Part shown: positions 1 to 8,633 of the stretch, piece after piece | How the letters are laid out: each line of letters begins with the position of its first letter | Numbering within the stretch: position 1 is the first letter of the stretch | DNA from: Longibacter salinarum | GTDB taxonomy: Bacteria > Bacteroidota > Rhodothermia > Rhodothermales > Salinibacteraceae | DNA length: 64,000 nucleotides | Reading direction: 5' to 3' | Assembly (NCBI RefSeq): GCF_002554795.1 | Contig: NZ_PDEQ01000008.1 | Coordinates: 1-64,000 of the forward strand | The notes under the pieces: generated by a model | The model's database searches: none | Told to the model about the DNA's origin: nothing | What the model saw: the letters and a program-made list of their open reading frames with translations, nothing else | Made by a program: the position numbers and the translations under genes

Positions 1-105
1 AAGGTCGCCCTCGTCGCCTGCATGCGCAAACTGCTCGTCTGGCTCAATGCCATCATGCGCGAACAAGAGCCGTGGAATCCAGATTATCACGGCCTCACCT
101 CTTGA
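1..105 (+). CDS. IS110-family transposase, C-terminal fragment (runs off left edge)
   Basis: An open frame enters from the left edge and stops with TGA at 103-105. Its 34 residues, including KVALVACMRKLLVWLNAIMR, match the conserved C-terminal end of IS110/IS1111 transposases, in which a Lys-Val-Ala-Leu stretch and Cys-Met-Arg-Lys are typical. The catalytic DEDD domain would lie to the left, outside the window. A second, oppositely oriented IS110 transposase fragment ends only 3 bp downstream. Whether the complete gene is intact cannot be told from here. Confidence 0.75.
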   Translation, partial: KVALVACMRKLLVWLNAIMREQEPWNPDYHGLTS

Positions 106-108
106 TCT

Positions 109-717
109 TTAAGACAGTTGCTCCATAAGTGCCTGACCCGTGGAGCCGAACGTAAACGTCGCGGACTTATCGTAGTCGGGGAAGAGAGCTTCAATTCCGG
201 CTTGGATACGCTGGCGCACAGTAGCGAGCGTTTGCTCATCCTCGTCGTAGTAGGCGGTGAGGAGCCGGATCCGGCGGTATACCTCGGGTAGAAGTCGGTC
301 GGTTTGCGTTTTGCCCAGACGGGCAACGAGGTGCATCACTCGCGGGTCTTTATGGTCGGTCTTGCCGGTGTCGTTGGACTCGACGGCTTTGAGTTTGGCG
401 ACGTGTTCGGGGCTAATCAACGCGGTGGGGTGGCCGAGCCGCCGAGCGGTGTGCAGGAGTTTGCGCTCGTACCCGCCGGTGGCCTCCGCGCAGACCCGCA
501 CGCAGTTGAGGTCGACCTCGCCCGCCAGGCGGTCAAGGCGGCGGAGCAGCGCTTCGATCCGCTCTGTCTGGTTTGGAATCGTGTCCTCGACGCGGCAGAC
601 CGAGGACCCGGCACCGTACTCGGTGTAGAGGGAGAGCGAGTGCTTCGAGACGTCGAAGCAGCAGACGAGATCCGTGGAAGGGTTGACGGTGGGAGTCGCA
701 GCTACGATCTTGAGCAT
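109..717 (-). pseudogene. IS110-family transposase, 3'-truncated (N-terminal DEDD half)
   Basis: The 202-residue product carries the IS110 N-terminal DEDD RuvC-like domain: FDVSKHSLSLY near residue 22, EATGGYE near residue 98, and the HVAKLKAVESNDTGKTDHKD block. Full IS110 transposases are about 330-400 residues; this one stops at TAA right after the linker, so the C-terminal serine-containing Transposase_20 domain is missing. The break coincides with the end of the + strand IS110 fragment at 1-105, which suggests that one IS110 element inserted into or recombined with another. It is probably inactive. Confidence 0.8.
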
Positions 718-960
718 GAGGGGCTAAGCGAAGCTGATGAATGGAATCAAGGACCTGAGTCAGTGTAGCGAGGCCCCTTCTTCTTTGCTGTGCTTCGCAT
801 AAAGGTACGGTGCACCGGGCGGTGGCAGTGTGCACCTTGAATCGACTGTTTCCTCTCGTCCGCTTACCACGAGTCTCAGCGTAATCACCGCCGGAGAGCG
901 TACCTCGTATGGAAGAGAAGATCGAGGCCGGCCATCTCATCACGTCCTGCTATTGTTCAT
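718..960 (-). other. Upstream non-coding part of the truncated IS110; possible bridge-RNA region
   Basis: About 240 bp without a credible gene lie 5' of the minus-strand IS110 transposase. In IS110-group elements the non-coding left end upstream of the transposase encodes the bridge RNA that guides target choice. A short inverted structure (GTGCAC repeated at about 811 and 832) is visible. The left element boundary was not located, so the bridge-RNA call is inference from family knowledge only. Confidence 0.25.
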
Positions 961-1006
961 GTCTAGCAGCTATCTGGATATCTAATCTGTCGACTAGAAT
1001 AACCTT

Positions 1007-1447
1007 GTGCCGTCACCACTGCTATTTACGTACACAGCCTATGGAATTTTCTTTCTAACCGGTCTACTCACCGGTGTTTGGAAATACTATCACATCCATT
1101 CATCAAAGGAAGCACAGGCGCCCGTCTATGTGAATATCGCTCATCGAACCTCACTGATGTATAGTTTTGCCACACTGGTGCTTGCCAAGTTTGTGGAGCT
1201 AAGTCCTTATTCCGAGGCGGTGACGTTCTGGTCGGCAGCGGCGCCCATCCTGTTTTTCGCCCTGGCGATTTCAACATACGTGATTCATGGAGTTCTGAGA
1301 GACACCGACAATCAGATGAAAAGGCCCCACAAACTGGGATCATTCACGCTTCCGAATTGGGTGGTTATCGCATTTATGTCGGCGCTGATCATCGCTGAAA
1401 TCGGAGGATTTGCAATTTTGTTTACGGGGTTCTTAAGCACGCTCTAG
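1007..1447 (+). CDS. Four-helix integral membrane protein, unknown function
   Basis: The 146-residue product starts with GTG and is almost entirely hydrophobic, with four predicted membrane helices (roughly residues 5-23, 45-65, 75-95 and 115-140). A histidine near the start of helix 2 (NIAHRTSLMYSF) and another in helix 3 could bind heme or metal. The size and the Ala-His motif are faintly reminiscent of small heme-binding membrane isomerases such as styrene oxide isomerase, but this is too weak to assign. It lies just right of the IS110 fragments with a 289-bp gap. Confidence 0.6.
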   Translation: MPSPLLFTYTAYGIFFLTGLLTGVWKYYHIHSSKEAQAPVYVNIAHRTSLMYSFATLVLAKFVELSPYSEAVTFWSAAAPILFFALAISTYVIHGVLRDTDNQMKRPHKLGSFTLPNWVVIAFMSALIIAEIGGFAILFTGFLSTL

Positions 1448-1572
1448 TTTGCCGTCGTTCGGTTTTTCGGTCGTACGAATCCAACCTCCTGGTCGCCGCA
1501 CAAGCGACCAATAGCAAACTGACGCGATAATCCGATTGGATACGTCGACGTTCAGAACGTATCGCAAACGCG

Positions 1573-1827
1573 TCATGCGCATCGACTTCGCCCGGTCATC
1601 TCAAATGCATGGCTGAGAGGTTTGACCATGTCGATCACATCGTAAGACTGAATCATCCATGCTTCGATGGCAGCCTGACAGCGACAATTACAGCATCTAA
1701 CCCCGCCGCATGAAGCGACACTGCTGCCGGCAAAGGGCTGGAGCCAGGTGTTTACGGCAGTGCCTCCGGTGCTGACCACATAACGCTTCAGCACCCTTCG
1801 CAGTAGGTTTTCACCGTTATGATACAC
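1573..1827 (-). CDS. Possible small cysteine-rich protein (uncertain)
   Basis: An 84-codon frame occupies most of the 397-bp gap between the membrane protein and the lipoprotein gene. It contains a clustered CGGVRCCNCRC segment that could bind metal, but no family is recognised and the start has no clear ribosome-binding site. It may be a chance frame; otherwise 1448-1844 shows no recognisable feature. Confidence 0.2.
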   Translation of the reverse strand: MYHNGENLLRRVLKRYVVSTGGTAVNTWLQPFAGSSVASCGGVRCCNCRCQAAIEAWMIQSYDVIDMVKPLSHAFEMTGRSRCA

Positions 1828-1844
1828 GCCCTTCCTCTACAGTC

Positions 1845-2945
1845 TTGATTAGTCCCCTGTCATCAGTATCTGAATATTCGCGTTACGCAGTCATCGTGTG
1901 GGCTGTGCTCTTCCTCAGCGCATGCGGTTCGGAGAGCCGTCGCTCATCATCGGGGTCTCCCGACACAAGCAGTGCACTGTCTACGGAGACGTCCGAAATA
2001 GACGATACGCGGGTCGAGCACGATGAACGCAGTCCAAAACCGACCGTGTCGCCAGAACTTGTAGGCCGCTCTTCATTTCAGCTCGCTCCTGATTCGGTAG
2101 ATGCATGGGATTACCGCATCATCAGTGAGAGCTATCACTACTATGCCAAACGTGAGGGCGATCTTGTCTTTCGGAAGCAGGTCGATCAAGCGTGGACGCG
2201 TGGACTGGCGAGTCCGAAATCAAAGCTAACGGTCGAGGCATTCACTCCTTCGAATTTGGAGGCTCCTCGCTGGACCTTGCGTGACTCCGCAGACACGGGT
2301 GCAGTGTGGGACTCGGACTACTACCGGACGGTCAAACGAGGGTGCTGCAGCGGGGAGACGACCACTGCGATTTATGACCTTGAGACCGGAGATCACGTAA
2401 TCACAGCGGACGCAGGGATCCTCCAAATCGAAAGGGATTCCTATTTTGATCAAGAACAGGAGGTCGTGGTGCCCCGCCAGACGTGGCTGGTCGGGTATCG
2501 ATCGATGCAAGGCATGTTATCGGCCCCCGTCATCGTGGAGCGAGACAGTGTGTTTGGGGTCCTTCAGATGGCGGATGCCCAAGACAACTTGAGCCGCGTT
2601 CTTCTTCGTTCCGGGTCGATGACAGCTGAGGAGACGTACTCATCCCGCGAGTATGCCGCGTTTTCGCCGACGATCGAACTTGTTAGACAGTTCTCTCCCG
2701 AATCCGCACATGGAGTACGTACGCATGGGGAGAATGCGACTGTGGAAACAAACGGTCGGGCCTTGGTGAGCATCCGTTTGCCCGAAATGAATGTGGTGAT
2801 TCCGATTCAAGACGGGAAGCTCACAGATCGTGGGGCAACGAGCCCAGACGAGATCGAACTGGAGCTTCAGGTCGATTCGGTTCCCCCGCCGAAGGTGCCA
2901 TCATCGGAGGGTGGCTTATCACCACACGACTCACCCGAACGATGA
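1845..2945 (+). CDS. Lipoprotein of unknown function
   Basis: The 366-residue product has a lipoprotein signal: a hydrophobic stretch followed by the lipobox LSAC near residue 27, then a Ser/Thr/Asp-rich linker typical of an exported lipoprotein. The start is TTG at 1845; no ATG fits better, so the exact start is uncertain. The body (residues about 75-340) is beta-rich with a Cys-Cys pair in KRGCCSGE; no family is recognised. The stop overlaps an ATG at 2942, but the following gene more likely begins at 3128. Confidence 0.65.
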   Translation: MISPLSSVSEYSRYAVIVWAVLFLSACGSESRRSSSGSPDTSSALSTETSEIDDTRVEHDERSPKPTVSPELVGRSSFQLAPDSVDAWDYRIISESYHYYAKREGDLVFRKQVDQAWTRGLASPKSKLTVEAFTPSNLEAPRWTLRDSADTGAVWDSDYYRTVKRGCCSGETTTAIYDLETGDHVITADAGILQIERDSYFDQEQEVVVPRQTWLVGYRSMQGMLSAPVIVERDSVFGVLQMADAQDNLSRVLLRSGSMTAEETYSSREYAAFSPTIELVRQFSPESAHGVRTHGENATVETNGRALVSIRLPEMNVVIPIQDGKLTDRGATSPDEIELELQVDSVPPPKVPSSEGGLSPHDSPER

Positions 2946-3127
2946 GCGTGTCCCGGTTTAGATCGCAGGAAGCATTTGTTTGCACATCTTGCTATGTTTT
3001 GAACGCGCTGCTCGCCTGCCTGAGTACCGCCACCTGCACCGAAGTACCTTCTGCGCCGCAGGTCACCGGGCCGCTACGTCGCGCGACATCCCCCCGTCTT
3101 CCGTGTAGATTCCTTACAGACCCCGCC

Positions 3128-3547
3128 ATGAAAACCACTGCGCACTTCGACGTGACGGGCTGGGACCCGGCGTCCTCCGACCAGCCTGATAAAGGACCTG
3201 AGATGTCCCGCATCGCCGTCCAGAAAGCGTTCACGGGAGACGACCTCGAAGGCCACAGCGAGGGCGAGGGGCTGTTCTGCGGAATGAACGATCCAGAAGC
3301 CGGAGCAGGATACGTCGTAAGCGAGCGGTTTACAGGGCGGCTTGGCAATCGGCACGGTACGTTCGTCATGCAGCACGGAGGTGTGATGGGGCCGGAGGTA
3401 GAGCCCCACACGTTCGGCCACGTCGTGCCCGGCTCCGGGACGGCTGAGTTGACGGGGCTCGTCGGCACAGTGGAAATCAACCGAGAGGCGGACGGTACGC
3501 ATACGTTCACAATTGAGTATCACTTCGGCGAGGAGGAGGCGGCATAA
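3128..3547 (+). CDS. DUF3224 domain protein
   Basis: The 139-residue product matches the DUF3224 family (lipocalin-like small beta-barrel) along its length: an N-terminal TAHFDVTGWDP strand, a KAFTGDDLEG block, GRLGNRHGTFVMQHGG in the middle, and the VPGSGTAELTGLVGT glycine-rich end. The start at 3128 is chosen because homology begins there; the frame is open to 2942 but those 62 residues look unrelated. The family has no established biochemical role. The product has no signal peptide and is probably cytoplasmic. Confidence 0.8.
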   Translation: MKTTAHFDVTGWDPASSDQPDKGPEMSRIAVQKAFTGDDLEGHSEGEGLFCGMNDPEAGAGYVVSERFTGRLGNRHGTFVMQHGGVMGPEVEPHTFGHVVPGSGTAELTGLVGTVEINREADGTHTFTIEYHFGEEEAA

Positions 3548-3623
3548 CGTTATCCTTTGTACGGCGAGATAAAACTTCGCCGTCTGATCACGACTCGATT
3601 CTGATCTGCCCAACCTGACTGCT

Positions 3624-3875
3624 ATGAGTTCCGCTAACGACCAAGAGATCTCGGTTCGGTCCCGCCTAGCGTGTTTATCGCCGGACGAACATGCTAAAAT
3701 GGTCCTTGTCCCCGTCCTGTCGACGATCGGTGTCATCAACTTGGTCGTAGGTGAGTCATTGACCAATACCTTCTTAATCTCGGGCGTCTCATTCCTCCTG
3801 GCAGGGGTGATCGGATACCAAGCATACACAGCCTGGAACGCTGCACACAGCGGCGCAGGCAAATCGAGTAGCTAG
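3624..3875 (+). CDS. Small two-helix membrane protein
   Basis: The 83-residue product has a charged N-terminus followed by two hydrophobic segments (about residues 26-44 and 50-68) separated by a short turn, then a Ser/Gly/Lys tail. The composition suggests a small inner-membrane protein. It starts with ATG and lies 76 bp after the DUF3224 gene on the same strand. No family is recognised. Confidence 0.55.
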   Translation: MSSANDQEISVRSRLACLSPDEHAKMVLVPVLSTIGVINLVVGESLTNTFLISGVSFLLAGVIGYQAYTAWNAAHSGAGKSSS

Positions 3876-4034
3876 GGTCAGGCCATCGGCAATGACGGAT
3901 CGACCCATGCACAGCGAGACGCCAAACAGCACGCGCTGCACCAGCGGTGAATCGAACCGTTGTGCGGCCCCCGCGACAAGCAAACTCAAGCGAGCGATTC
4001 GACTCATCCTGCAACTGGTAAGCACGGAGACGCC

Positions 4035-4580
4035 ATGACTGAGCAAGACGCAACGAGCGTACGCAAACGGCAAGACCCTCTCCGGGAACGCTATAAATCC
4101 GTACCCGAGGAAGCCACTATTACGGACCGAGCAAAAACGACGGGAGGCACCGACACCGACCCCTTCCACGGCTTCGTTGTACCCGGCAGTGAAAACTTTG
4201 ACGTCACCTGGCCCTTCGGCATCCACCACGCCGTCGGAGGGGACCACGACGCTCCAAATCCGGGAGACATCCTGTGCGCCGCTCTCGCTACCTGCCTGGA
4301 CTCCACCATCCGTATGATTGCCGAGCGATTCGGCGTCAGGCTGACCTCGCTTGGAGTGGACGTCACGGCTGAGGTCGATGTTCGAGGGACACTGCACGTC
4401 GACCGAACCGTCCCCGTGGGGTTTCAGTCGATGCAGTGCGACGTTCACATGCAGGTCGAGGAGGGTACCGATCCGAAGGTCATGAAGAAGGTCCTGGCCG
4501 CTGCAGAGCAAAGCTGCGTCGTATTGCAGACATTGCGTTCAGGTATCCCCGTCGAGACGAACTTCAGCGAAGCCGAATGA
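4035..4580 (+). CDS. OsmC family peroxiredoxin-like protein
   Basis: OsmC/Ohr proteins reduce organic hydroperoxides with two cysteines. This 181-residue product has both: Cys87 in LATCLDSTIRM and Cys161 in AEQSCVVLQTLR, with the usual PGDILCAALATC helix and a C-terminal beta strand. The ATG at 4035 has a GGAGA sequence 4 bp upstream, so it is preferred over the longer frame from 3960. The long charged N-terminus (residues 1-50) precedes the core. A second OsmC homologue lies at 7319-7921 in another gene group. Confidence 0.85.
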   Translation: MTEQDATSVRKRQDPLRERYKSVPEEATITDRAKTTGGTDTDPFHGFVVPGSENFDVTWPFGIHHAVGGDHDAPNPGDILCAALATCLDSTIRMIAERFGVRLTSLGVDVTAEVDVRGTLHVDRTVPVGFQSMQCDVHMQVEEGTDPKVMKKVLAAAEQSCVVLQTLRSGIPVETNFSEAE

Positions 4581-4935
4581 AGAGCAACCACGCTTGACTG
4601 CGTAACCAGCGGTTTCAAGCGCACGCAGGAATTGGCAGCAGCCATAATCCCCAACACGTTCGAGCAGTAATCCGGCCCTGCACCGCTGAGCGGCAAATCG
4701 TTAGATGCTTTCTTAGATGTCAAGCGACGGCGGTTGCTGTTCGCCCTGTATCGACATATGAACGTGGCAAAGAGTCCCCATCAGACTCTGGCCTGCCCCA
4801 TGCCGTGATCGCCGCGTCGGTACACCCTGAAATAGGCAGCAGCATTTGGTCGTACTCCGTGCTACATTTAGCTCGTACTGCTCATCGCGCTGTTGCCGCG
4901 AGCGTCGACCTGCTATCCCACCTCTACCTGTCTAC
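4581..4935 (+). other. Intergenic region, no gene recognised
   Basis: The 355 bp between the OsmC and serine hydrolase genes hold no supported gene. One GTTAGATG motif near 4700 resembles an integron attC core site, but no convincing partner or palindrome was found. The frame of the next gene is open back to 4846, although homology and the lipobox place its start at 4936. Confidence 0.4.
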
Positions 4936-6135
4936 ATGGTGCCCCCATTCGTTCGCTTCATCTTGACGGCCTCGCTAGTCTTGCTGATCGTCGGGGGCTG
5001 TGCGCAGGAGCCGTCTACCGTCCCCGACCCGGAGGAGCTGCCATCAACCTCGGTCGTGGATAGCTTGCTGAACGATGCCCGGGAGACATACGACATCCCG
5101 GCAGTGGCGGCTATCGTCGTTCGGTCGGACTCGATTCTCGCTGCCAGAGCGACGGGCGTTCGCCGACGGGGCGCCCCCGACCCGGTCTCGGCCCGTGACG
5201 CGTTCCACCTCGGCTCCAACACCAAGGCGATGACCGCCACCCTCATCGCTCTGCTCGTCGAGGACGGAACGTTGTCCTGGGATACGACACCCGCTGAGGT
5301 ATTCCCCGGACTTGCGGACTCTATTCATCCTGCCTTTCGCGGCGTCACGCTCGAACAATTTCTTGCGCACCGATCCGGGCTCCAGCCGTTCACAAACACG
5401 CGGGAATACGGGGAGCTCCCGCCGTTCGTCGACGACCCAAAAGAGCGTCGTGCCGCATTTGCGACGTACGTGCTCCAGCGCGACCCGTCGTACGAACCCG
5501 GATCTAGATTTCTCTACTCCAACGCTGGCTATGCGGTCGCAGCCGCGATGGCCGAACAGGTCAGTGGCACGTCGTGGGAGCAGATGATGCGCGAACGCCT
5601 GTTCAAACCACTGAATATCAGCGGAGGATTTGGATGGCCTGCTGCAGTCGATTCGACGCAACCGTGGGGCCACCGAACCCGAGGAGGAGACTCGCTCCGA
5701 GCGCACGATCCGAACGGCCGCTTCCGACTTGGCCCGCTGTGGGGCCCTCCGGGAGATGTGCACATGAGCATGCCGGACTACGGACGCTTCCTCCAGCTTC
5801 ACCTGCGCGGCTTGAGAGGAAACAAGACCACGCTCTTCGCCGCATCAACCGTCCGGGACATGCACACGTCACGGGGCGCGATGTCGGACAGCACGGACAT
5901 CCCTGGCTATGGTCTGGGCTGGGTCGTTCACGACTACCTCGGGGCGCGCTCAAGCAGCCATGCTGGCAGCGTCGGCACGTTCAAGGCCAGAGCCACGATT
6001 CAGGCGTCGCGCGACCTTGCCGTCGCTGTGGTCACAAATGCCGGACACGAAGACGCAGACGAAGCGACGATCGAACTGCGAAAGGCGTTGCTCGAACAGT
6101 ACGGAGAGAAGACCGAAGAACACGCAACAAAATGA
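4936..6135 (+). CDS. Serine hydrolase, class C beta-lactamase-related lipoprotein
   Basis: The 399-residue product belongs to the beta-lactamase/penicillin-binding-protein-like serine hydrolases (class C fold). The Ser-x-x-Lys nucleophile motif is S94-N-T-K97, the Tyr-x-Asn motif is Y194-S-N, and a HAGSVGTF motif near residue 340 corresponds to the third conserved element. The N-terminus is a lipoprotein signal with Cys22 in the lipobox (IVGGCAQ), so it sits on a membrane facing the periplasm or outside. Members act as esterases or peptidases as well as beta-lactamases; the substrate cannot be told. The start is set by the signal peptide. Confidence 0.85.
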   Translation: MVPPFVRFILTASLVLLIVGGCAQEPSTVPDPEELPSTSVVDSLLNDARETYDIPAVAAIVVRSDSILAARATGVRRRGAPDPVSARDAFHLGSNTKAMTATLIALLVEDGTLSWDTTPAEVFPGLADSIHPAFRGVTLEQFLAHRSGLQPFTNTREYGELPPFVDDPKERRAAFATYVLQRDPSYEPGSRFLYSNAGYAVAAAMAEQVSGTSWEQMMRERLFKPLNISGGFGWPAAVDSTQPWGHRTRGGDSLRAHDPNGRFRLGPLWGPPGDVHMSMPDYGRFLQLHLRGLRGNKTTLFAASTVRDMHTSRGAMSDSTDIPGYGLGWVVHDYLGARSSSHAGSVGTFKARATIQASRDLAVAVVTNAGHEDADEATIELRKALLEQYGEKTEEHATK

Positions 6136-6176
6136 CGGGCGGGAGGCCCTTCGCACGTCCGGCACGGGGCACACTC

Positions 6177-6342
6177 ATACTGAATCCAAGCGATCGTATC
6201 CGGATGCCGTGCCTCGGATGTGGGGTCGGTTCGACCGAAAAAGGGGAAGAGACGCAGGAGTCAACGTTTTCTGGTACCGTCAAGCCTGCGCAACGCTTCC
6301 ATAGGCGATCGTGACCCCGACATTGTCATTTGGATTTGGCAT
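6177..6342. repeat. MITE-like element, copy 1
   Basis: A 166-bp non-coding block begins with ATACTGAATCCAA and ends with GTCATTTGGATTTGGCAT; the ends are imperfect inverted repeats (about 15 of 18 positions against copy 2's left end). A related 168-bp block lies at 25338-25505, sharing CTGAATCCAA at the left, an internal GTGCCTCGG and GGTTCG, and GACCCCGACATT near the right end. No open frame is inside. It follows the serine hydrolase gene; the remaining gap to 6417 shows nothing else. Confidence 0.75.
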
Positions 6343-6417
6343 CATATGCCAACGACGGTGACAGATGGAAATCGAGGATCTAATATGAACGCTTCGAGCC
6401 CTTCATGAGAAGCCCCT

Positions 6418-7266
6418 TCAGCGGGCCCGTTTCCGCCCTCGTGTGATGACGAATTCGCCGGGGATGGCGTAGCCACCTTCCTCGCGGTACGGTCCGATCG
6501 CGTCGAGATACTCGGCACTCGCGCCCTCCCGCGTTTCTTCGTCAAACGTGCGCCAGGCCAGTGCCACGGGGCCGCCCTCGAAAATAGCCCTGCAGGCGTC
6601 CTCTTTGGACTCGAAAGGCAGCATGGTGCGAAATCGATCGGAGGTAACATCGGTGAAGCCGGCGGCTCGAAAGGCTGCCTCAAGGGCGGTGCCGGTACCA
6701 AGCCGGAAGAAGAGTGGACACACGTCCGACTGAACGCGTCGGTCGACGATGGGAAACACCGGGGACCATCCGCAACGGCTGCGCGCGCCCCAAACGCTGG
6801 CGACAGCCCGTCCGCCGGGGGCAAGCACGCGGTGCATCTCCCGAAGCGCCTGCTCCGGATCAGGCACGTACATCAGGCCCAGCGAGCAGAGCGCCGCGTC
6901 GAAGCCGGGACCCGACGCCGACCCAGGAGCGCGATCAGTCCACTCCAGCGCTTCCGCATCCATGCGCTCGAACGTCACGTTGCCGATCCCCCGCTCCCTG
7001 GCAAGAGCCCGGGCCTGCTCGATCATGCCGGCCGAGATGTCGGTGGCTACGACCTCGCCGCCGGGAGCCACCGCGTCCGCGGCCGGAAGCGTCACCAGAC
7101 CCGTGCCGCAGGCCACGTCCAGGACGTGCTGTCCGGGCCGGAGCGCCGCTTGTTCGAGCAGTTCGTCCTGCGCGGGCTTGAGCGGCCGCTGCCAGCAGGG
7201 GTCATAGTCACGGGCGGCCTGGTCCCACCCGTAGCGCTGTACGCGTCGTTGAACGTTATCTTTCAT
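6418..7266 (-). CDS. Class I SAM-dependent methyltransferase
   Basis: The 282-residue product has the Rossmann methyltransferase fold: motif I VLDVACGTG near residue 50, an acidic ATDIS at the end of strand 2, a DAEALEW motif and LCSLGLMYVPDPEQALREM as motifs III-IV. It resembles UbiE/COQ5-like small-molecule methyltransferases of the Methyltransf_11/25 type; the substrate is not predictable. It is the last gene of the minus-strand cluster with OsmC (52 bp upstream), the DsbD_2 protein, ferredoxin and methanethiol oxidase, so a sulfur- or thiol-related substrate is a reasonable guess but unproven. Confidence 0.85.
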   Translation of the reverse strand: MKDNVQRRVQRYGWDQAARDYDPCWQRPLKPAQDELLEQAALRPGQHVLDVACGTGLVTLPAADAVAPGGEVVATDISAGMIEQARALARERGIGNVTFERMDAEALEWTDRAPGSASGPGFDAALCSLGLMYVPDPEQALREMHRVLAPGGRAVASVWGARSRCGWSPVFPIVDRRVQSDVCPLFFRLGTGTALEAAFRAAGFTDVTSDRFRTMLPFESKEDACRAIFEGGPVALAWRTFDEETREGASAEYLDAIGPYREEGGYAIPGEFVITRGRKRAR

Positions 7267-7318
7267 GGTTGAGTACTCCGTCTCGATGAACCACTTGGCG
7301 TGAAAACTCGGCTCCGAG

Positions 7319-7921
7319 TCACGACGACCCCGGCGTCACGATCTGCACGTCGTGCTCGATCGTGAGAGCGTGTTCTAAGCTATCGTTGACCGGACTGTGC
7401 GCATGCGCGGCGTCCAGGACGCGCTGCACGTCCTCTTCCGGTGCCGGGCTCTCGACGCTGATCTGATACCGTAGCCCCGTGAAGCGCGGGGCGGTGCCAT
7501 CCACGCCGAGCAGGCCACGCGCGTCGTGGTGCGCCTCCACCGCAACGTCCAGATGATCGATGGGCACGCCGAGTTTGGCGGCCCAGAGTGCCGCCGTATG
7601 TGCGAAGCAGGATCCCAGCGCCGCACGAAAGAGAACGCCAGGGCCGGGATGGTTGTCGCTCCCGCCGAGTTCCGGAGTGAGATCGGTTACGATCTTCCAG
7701 GAGCCGCCCTCAACCTCGCACGTCGGCCCGGCGCGCAGGTGCACGACGGTCGTGTCGGTGCCCTGCCCGAGGGCGGGTCGTAGCGTAACGGCCGCTGTTG
7801 CGCGCTCGACGATGGTTTGCAGCGTTTTCTCGGTGGTCATTGCTTTGATTCCGTTCTGAGCCAGCCGCACGGCAGCGGCCGCTCGCTCGGAGATCGATGG
7901 GTGTCTGTCGTCTGCTGCCAT
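7319..7921 (-). CDS. OsmC family protein, second cysteine replaced
   Basis: The 200-residue product is an OsmC-family protein: PGVLFRAALGSCFAHTAALWA carries the first redox cysteine, preceded by a beta-sheet half and followed by the LGVPIDHLDVAVEA strand. At the place of the second cysteine it reads AHSPVNDSLEHAL, so the two-cysteine peroxidase pair is incomplete; such single-Cys OsmC proteins may still bind or reduce hydroperoxides with another thiol. The first 27 residues form a helix before an internal Met (7840) that is an alternative start. It is 48 bp after the DsbD_2 gene, within the SBP56 operon. Confidence 0.8.
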   Translation of the reverse strand: MAADDRHPSISERAAAAVRLAQNGIKAMTTEKTLQTIVERATAAVTLRPALGQGTDTTVVHLRAGPTCEVEGGSWKIVTDLTPELGGSDNHPGPGVLFRAALGSCFAHTAALWAAKLGVPIDHLDVAVEAHHDARGLLGVDGTAPRFTGLRYQISVESPAPEEDVQRVLDAAHAHSPVNDSLEHALTIEHDVQIVTPGSS

Positions 7922-7969
7922 GACGTGTCCCTCGTTGTAGGATGGGTACGTAAATGGTGAAAGAGCTTC

Positions 7970-8632
7970 TTAGGACATCAGTAGGTGCATCGCGGGCGTG
8001 CCGCGCAGCACGGTGATCAGGCCGAGCGCGACCACGAGAATGCCGCTCGCCTGATGGAGCCAGTGCTGCCAGACAGGCTGAAGGAGATCCCCGATCCACG
8101 CGAGCGCGAAGAGAGCCGGCACAGTAGCGACACCGAACACGAGCATCGTCAGTGCACCACCGAACATCGTCCCGGTCGCCGCCGCCATCGCCAGCAGGCT
8201 GTAGACGAGTCCGCACGGCAGCAGGCCGTTTAGCAGGCCCAGCCCCAGCGCGCCCACGGCCGAGCGCTGCTGCATGAGGTAGCGCGACGCCGCGCGGAAA
8301 GGACGCCAATTCATCAGCGTACCGATCCCTTTGAGGTGCCGCAGCACCCCGAGGAGGTGGAGGCCGAGAATAAGCATCACCGCGCCCGCCCCGATGCTAA
8401 TTGCGTCTTGGATGCCCGAAAAGGCCGAGCCAACCGTCGCCCCGGCGAAACCGACCGCCGCGCCCATGATCGTGTAGGTCAGCGTCTTGCCCGTGAAATA
8501 CATGAGTTGCCGCGTGAGGCGCACACCCCGTCCGTGCGCCGTGCTGGCGGCCAGGATGAAGCCCCCACACATACCGACGCAGTGCGCACTCCCGAGAAAT
8601 CCGGCTGCGAAGACGAGCGAGACGTCGATCAT
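7970..8632 (-). CDS. DsbD_2/UreH-like (SafE-type) membrane protein
   Basis: The 220-residue product has six predicted membrane helices and the hallmark of the DsbD_2 family (cytochrome-c-biogenesis-like transmembrane domain, often annotated sulfite exporter TauE/SafE): GSAHCVGMCGGF with Cys18 and Cys22 in helix 1, and GLLNGLLPCGLVYS with a third cysteine in the second half. Relatives move reducing equivalents or metal ions such as copper or nickel across the membrane. It starts 1 bp after the ferredoxin stop codon, so the two are translationally coupled. In this operon it could serve copper loading of the oxidase or export of a sulfur product; that is inference. Confidence 0.8.
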   Translation of the reverse strand: MIDVSLVFAAGFLGSAHCVGMCGGFILAASTAHGRGVRLTRQLMYFTGKTLTYTIMGAAVGFAGATVGSAFSGIQDAISIGAGAVMLILGLHLLGVLRHLKGIGTLMNWRPFRAASRYLMQQRSAVGALGLGLLNGLLPCGLVYSLLAMAAATGTMFGGALTMLVFGVATVPALFALAWIGDLLQPVWQHWLHQASGILVVALGLITVLRGTPAMHLLMS

Positions 8633-8633
8633 G

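Noticed and set aside
257-943. Long open frames on the + strand opposite the IS110 transposase
   Set aside because: They are antisense to a clear transposase, Arg-rich and without family similarity, so they are shadow frames of GC-rich DNA.
1007-1447. Assigning the four-helix protein as styrene oxide isomerase
   Set aside because: Only the size and an Ala-His motif agree, and no styrene or phenylacetate genes are nearby.
2942-3127. N-terminal extension of the DUF3224 protein with a possible signal sequence
   Set aside because: The 62 extra residues have no clear signal peptide, and family similarity starts at the ATG at 3128.
1007-6135. Integron-like cassette array: several small + strand genes with gaps
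   Set aside because: Only one GTTAGATG attC-like core (about 4700) was seen, without a pairing left half, and no integrase gene is in the window.
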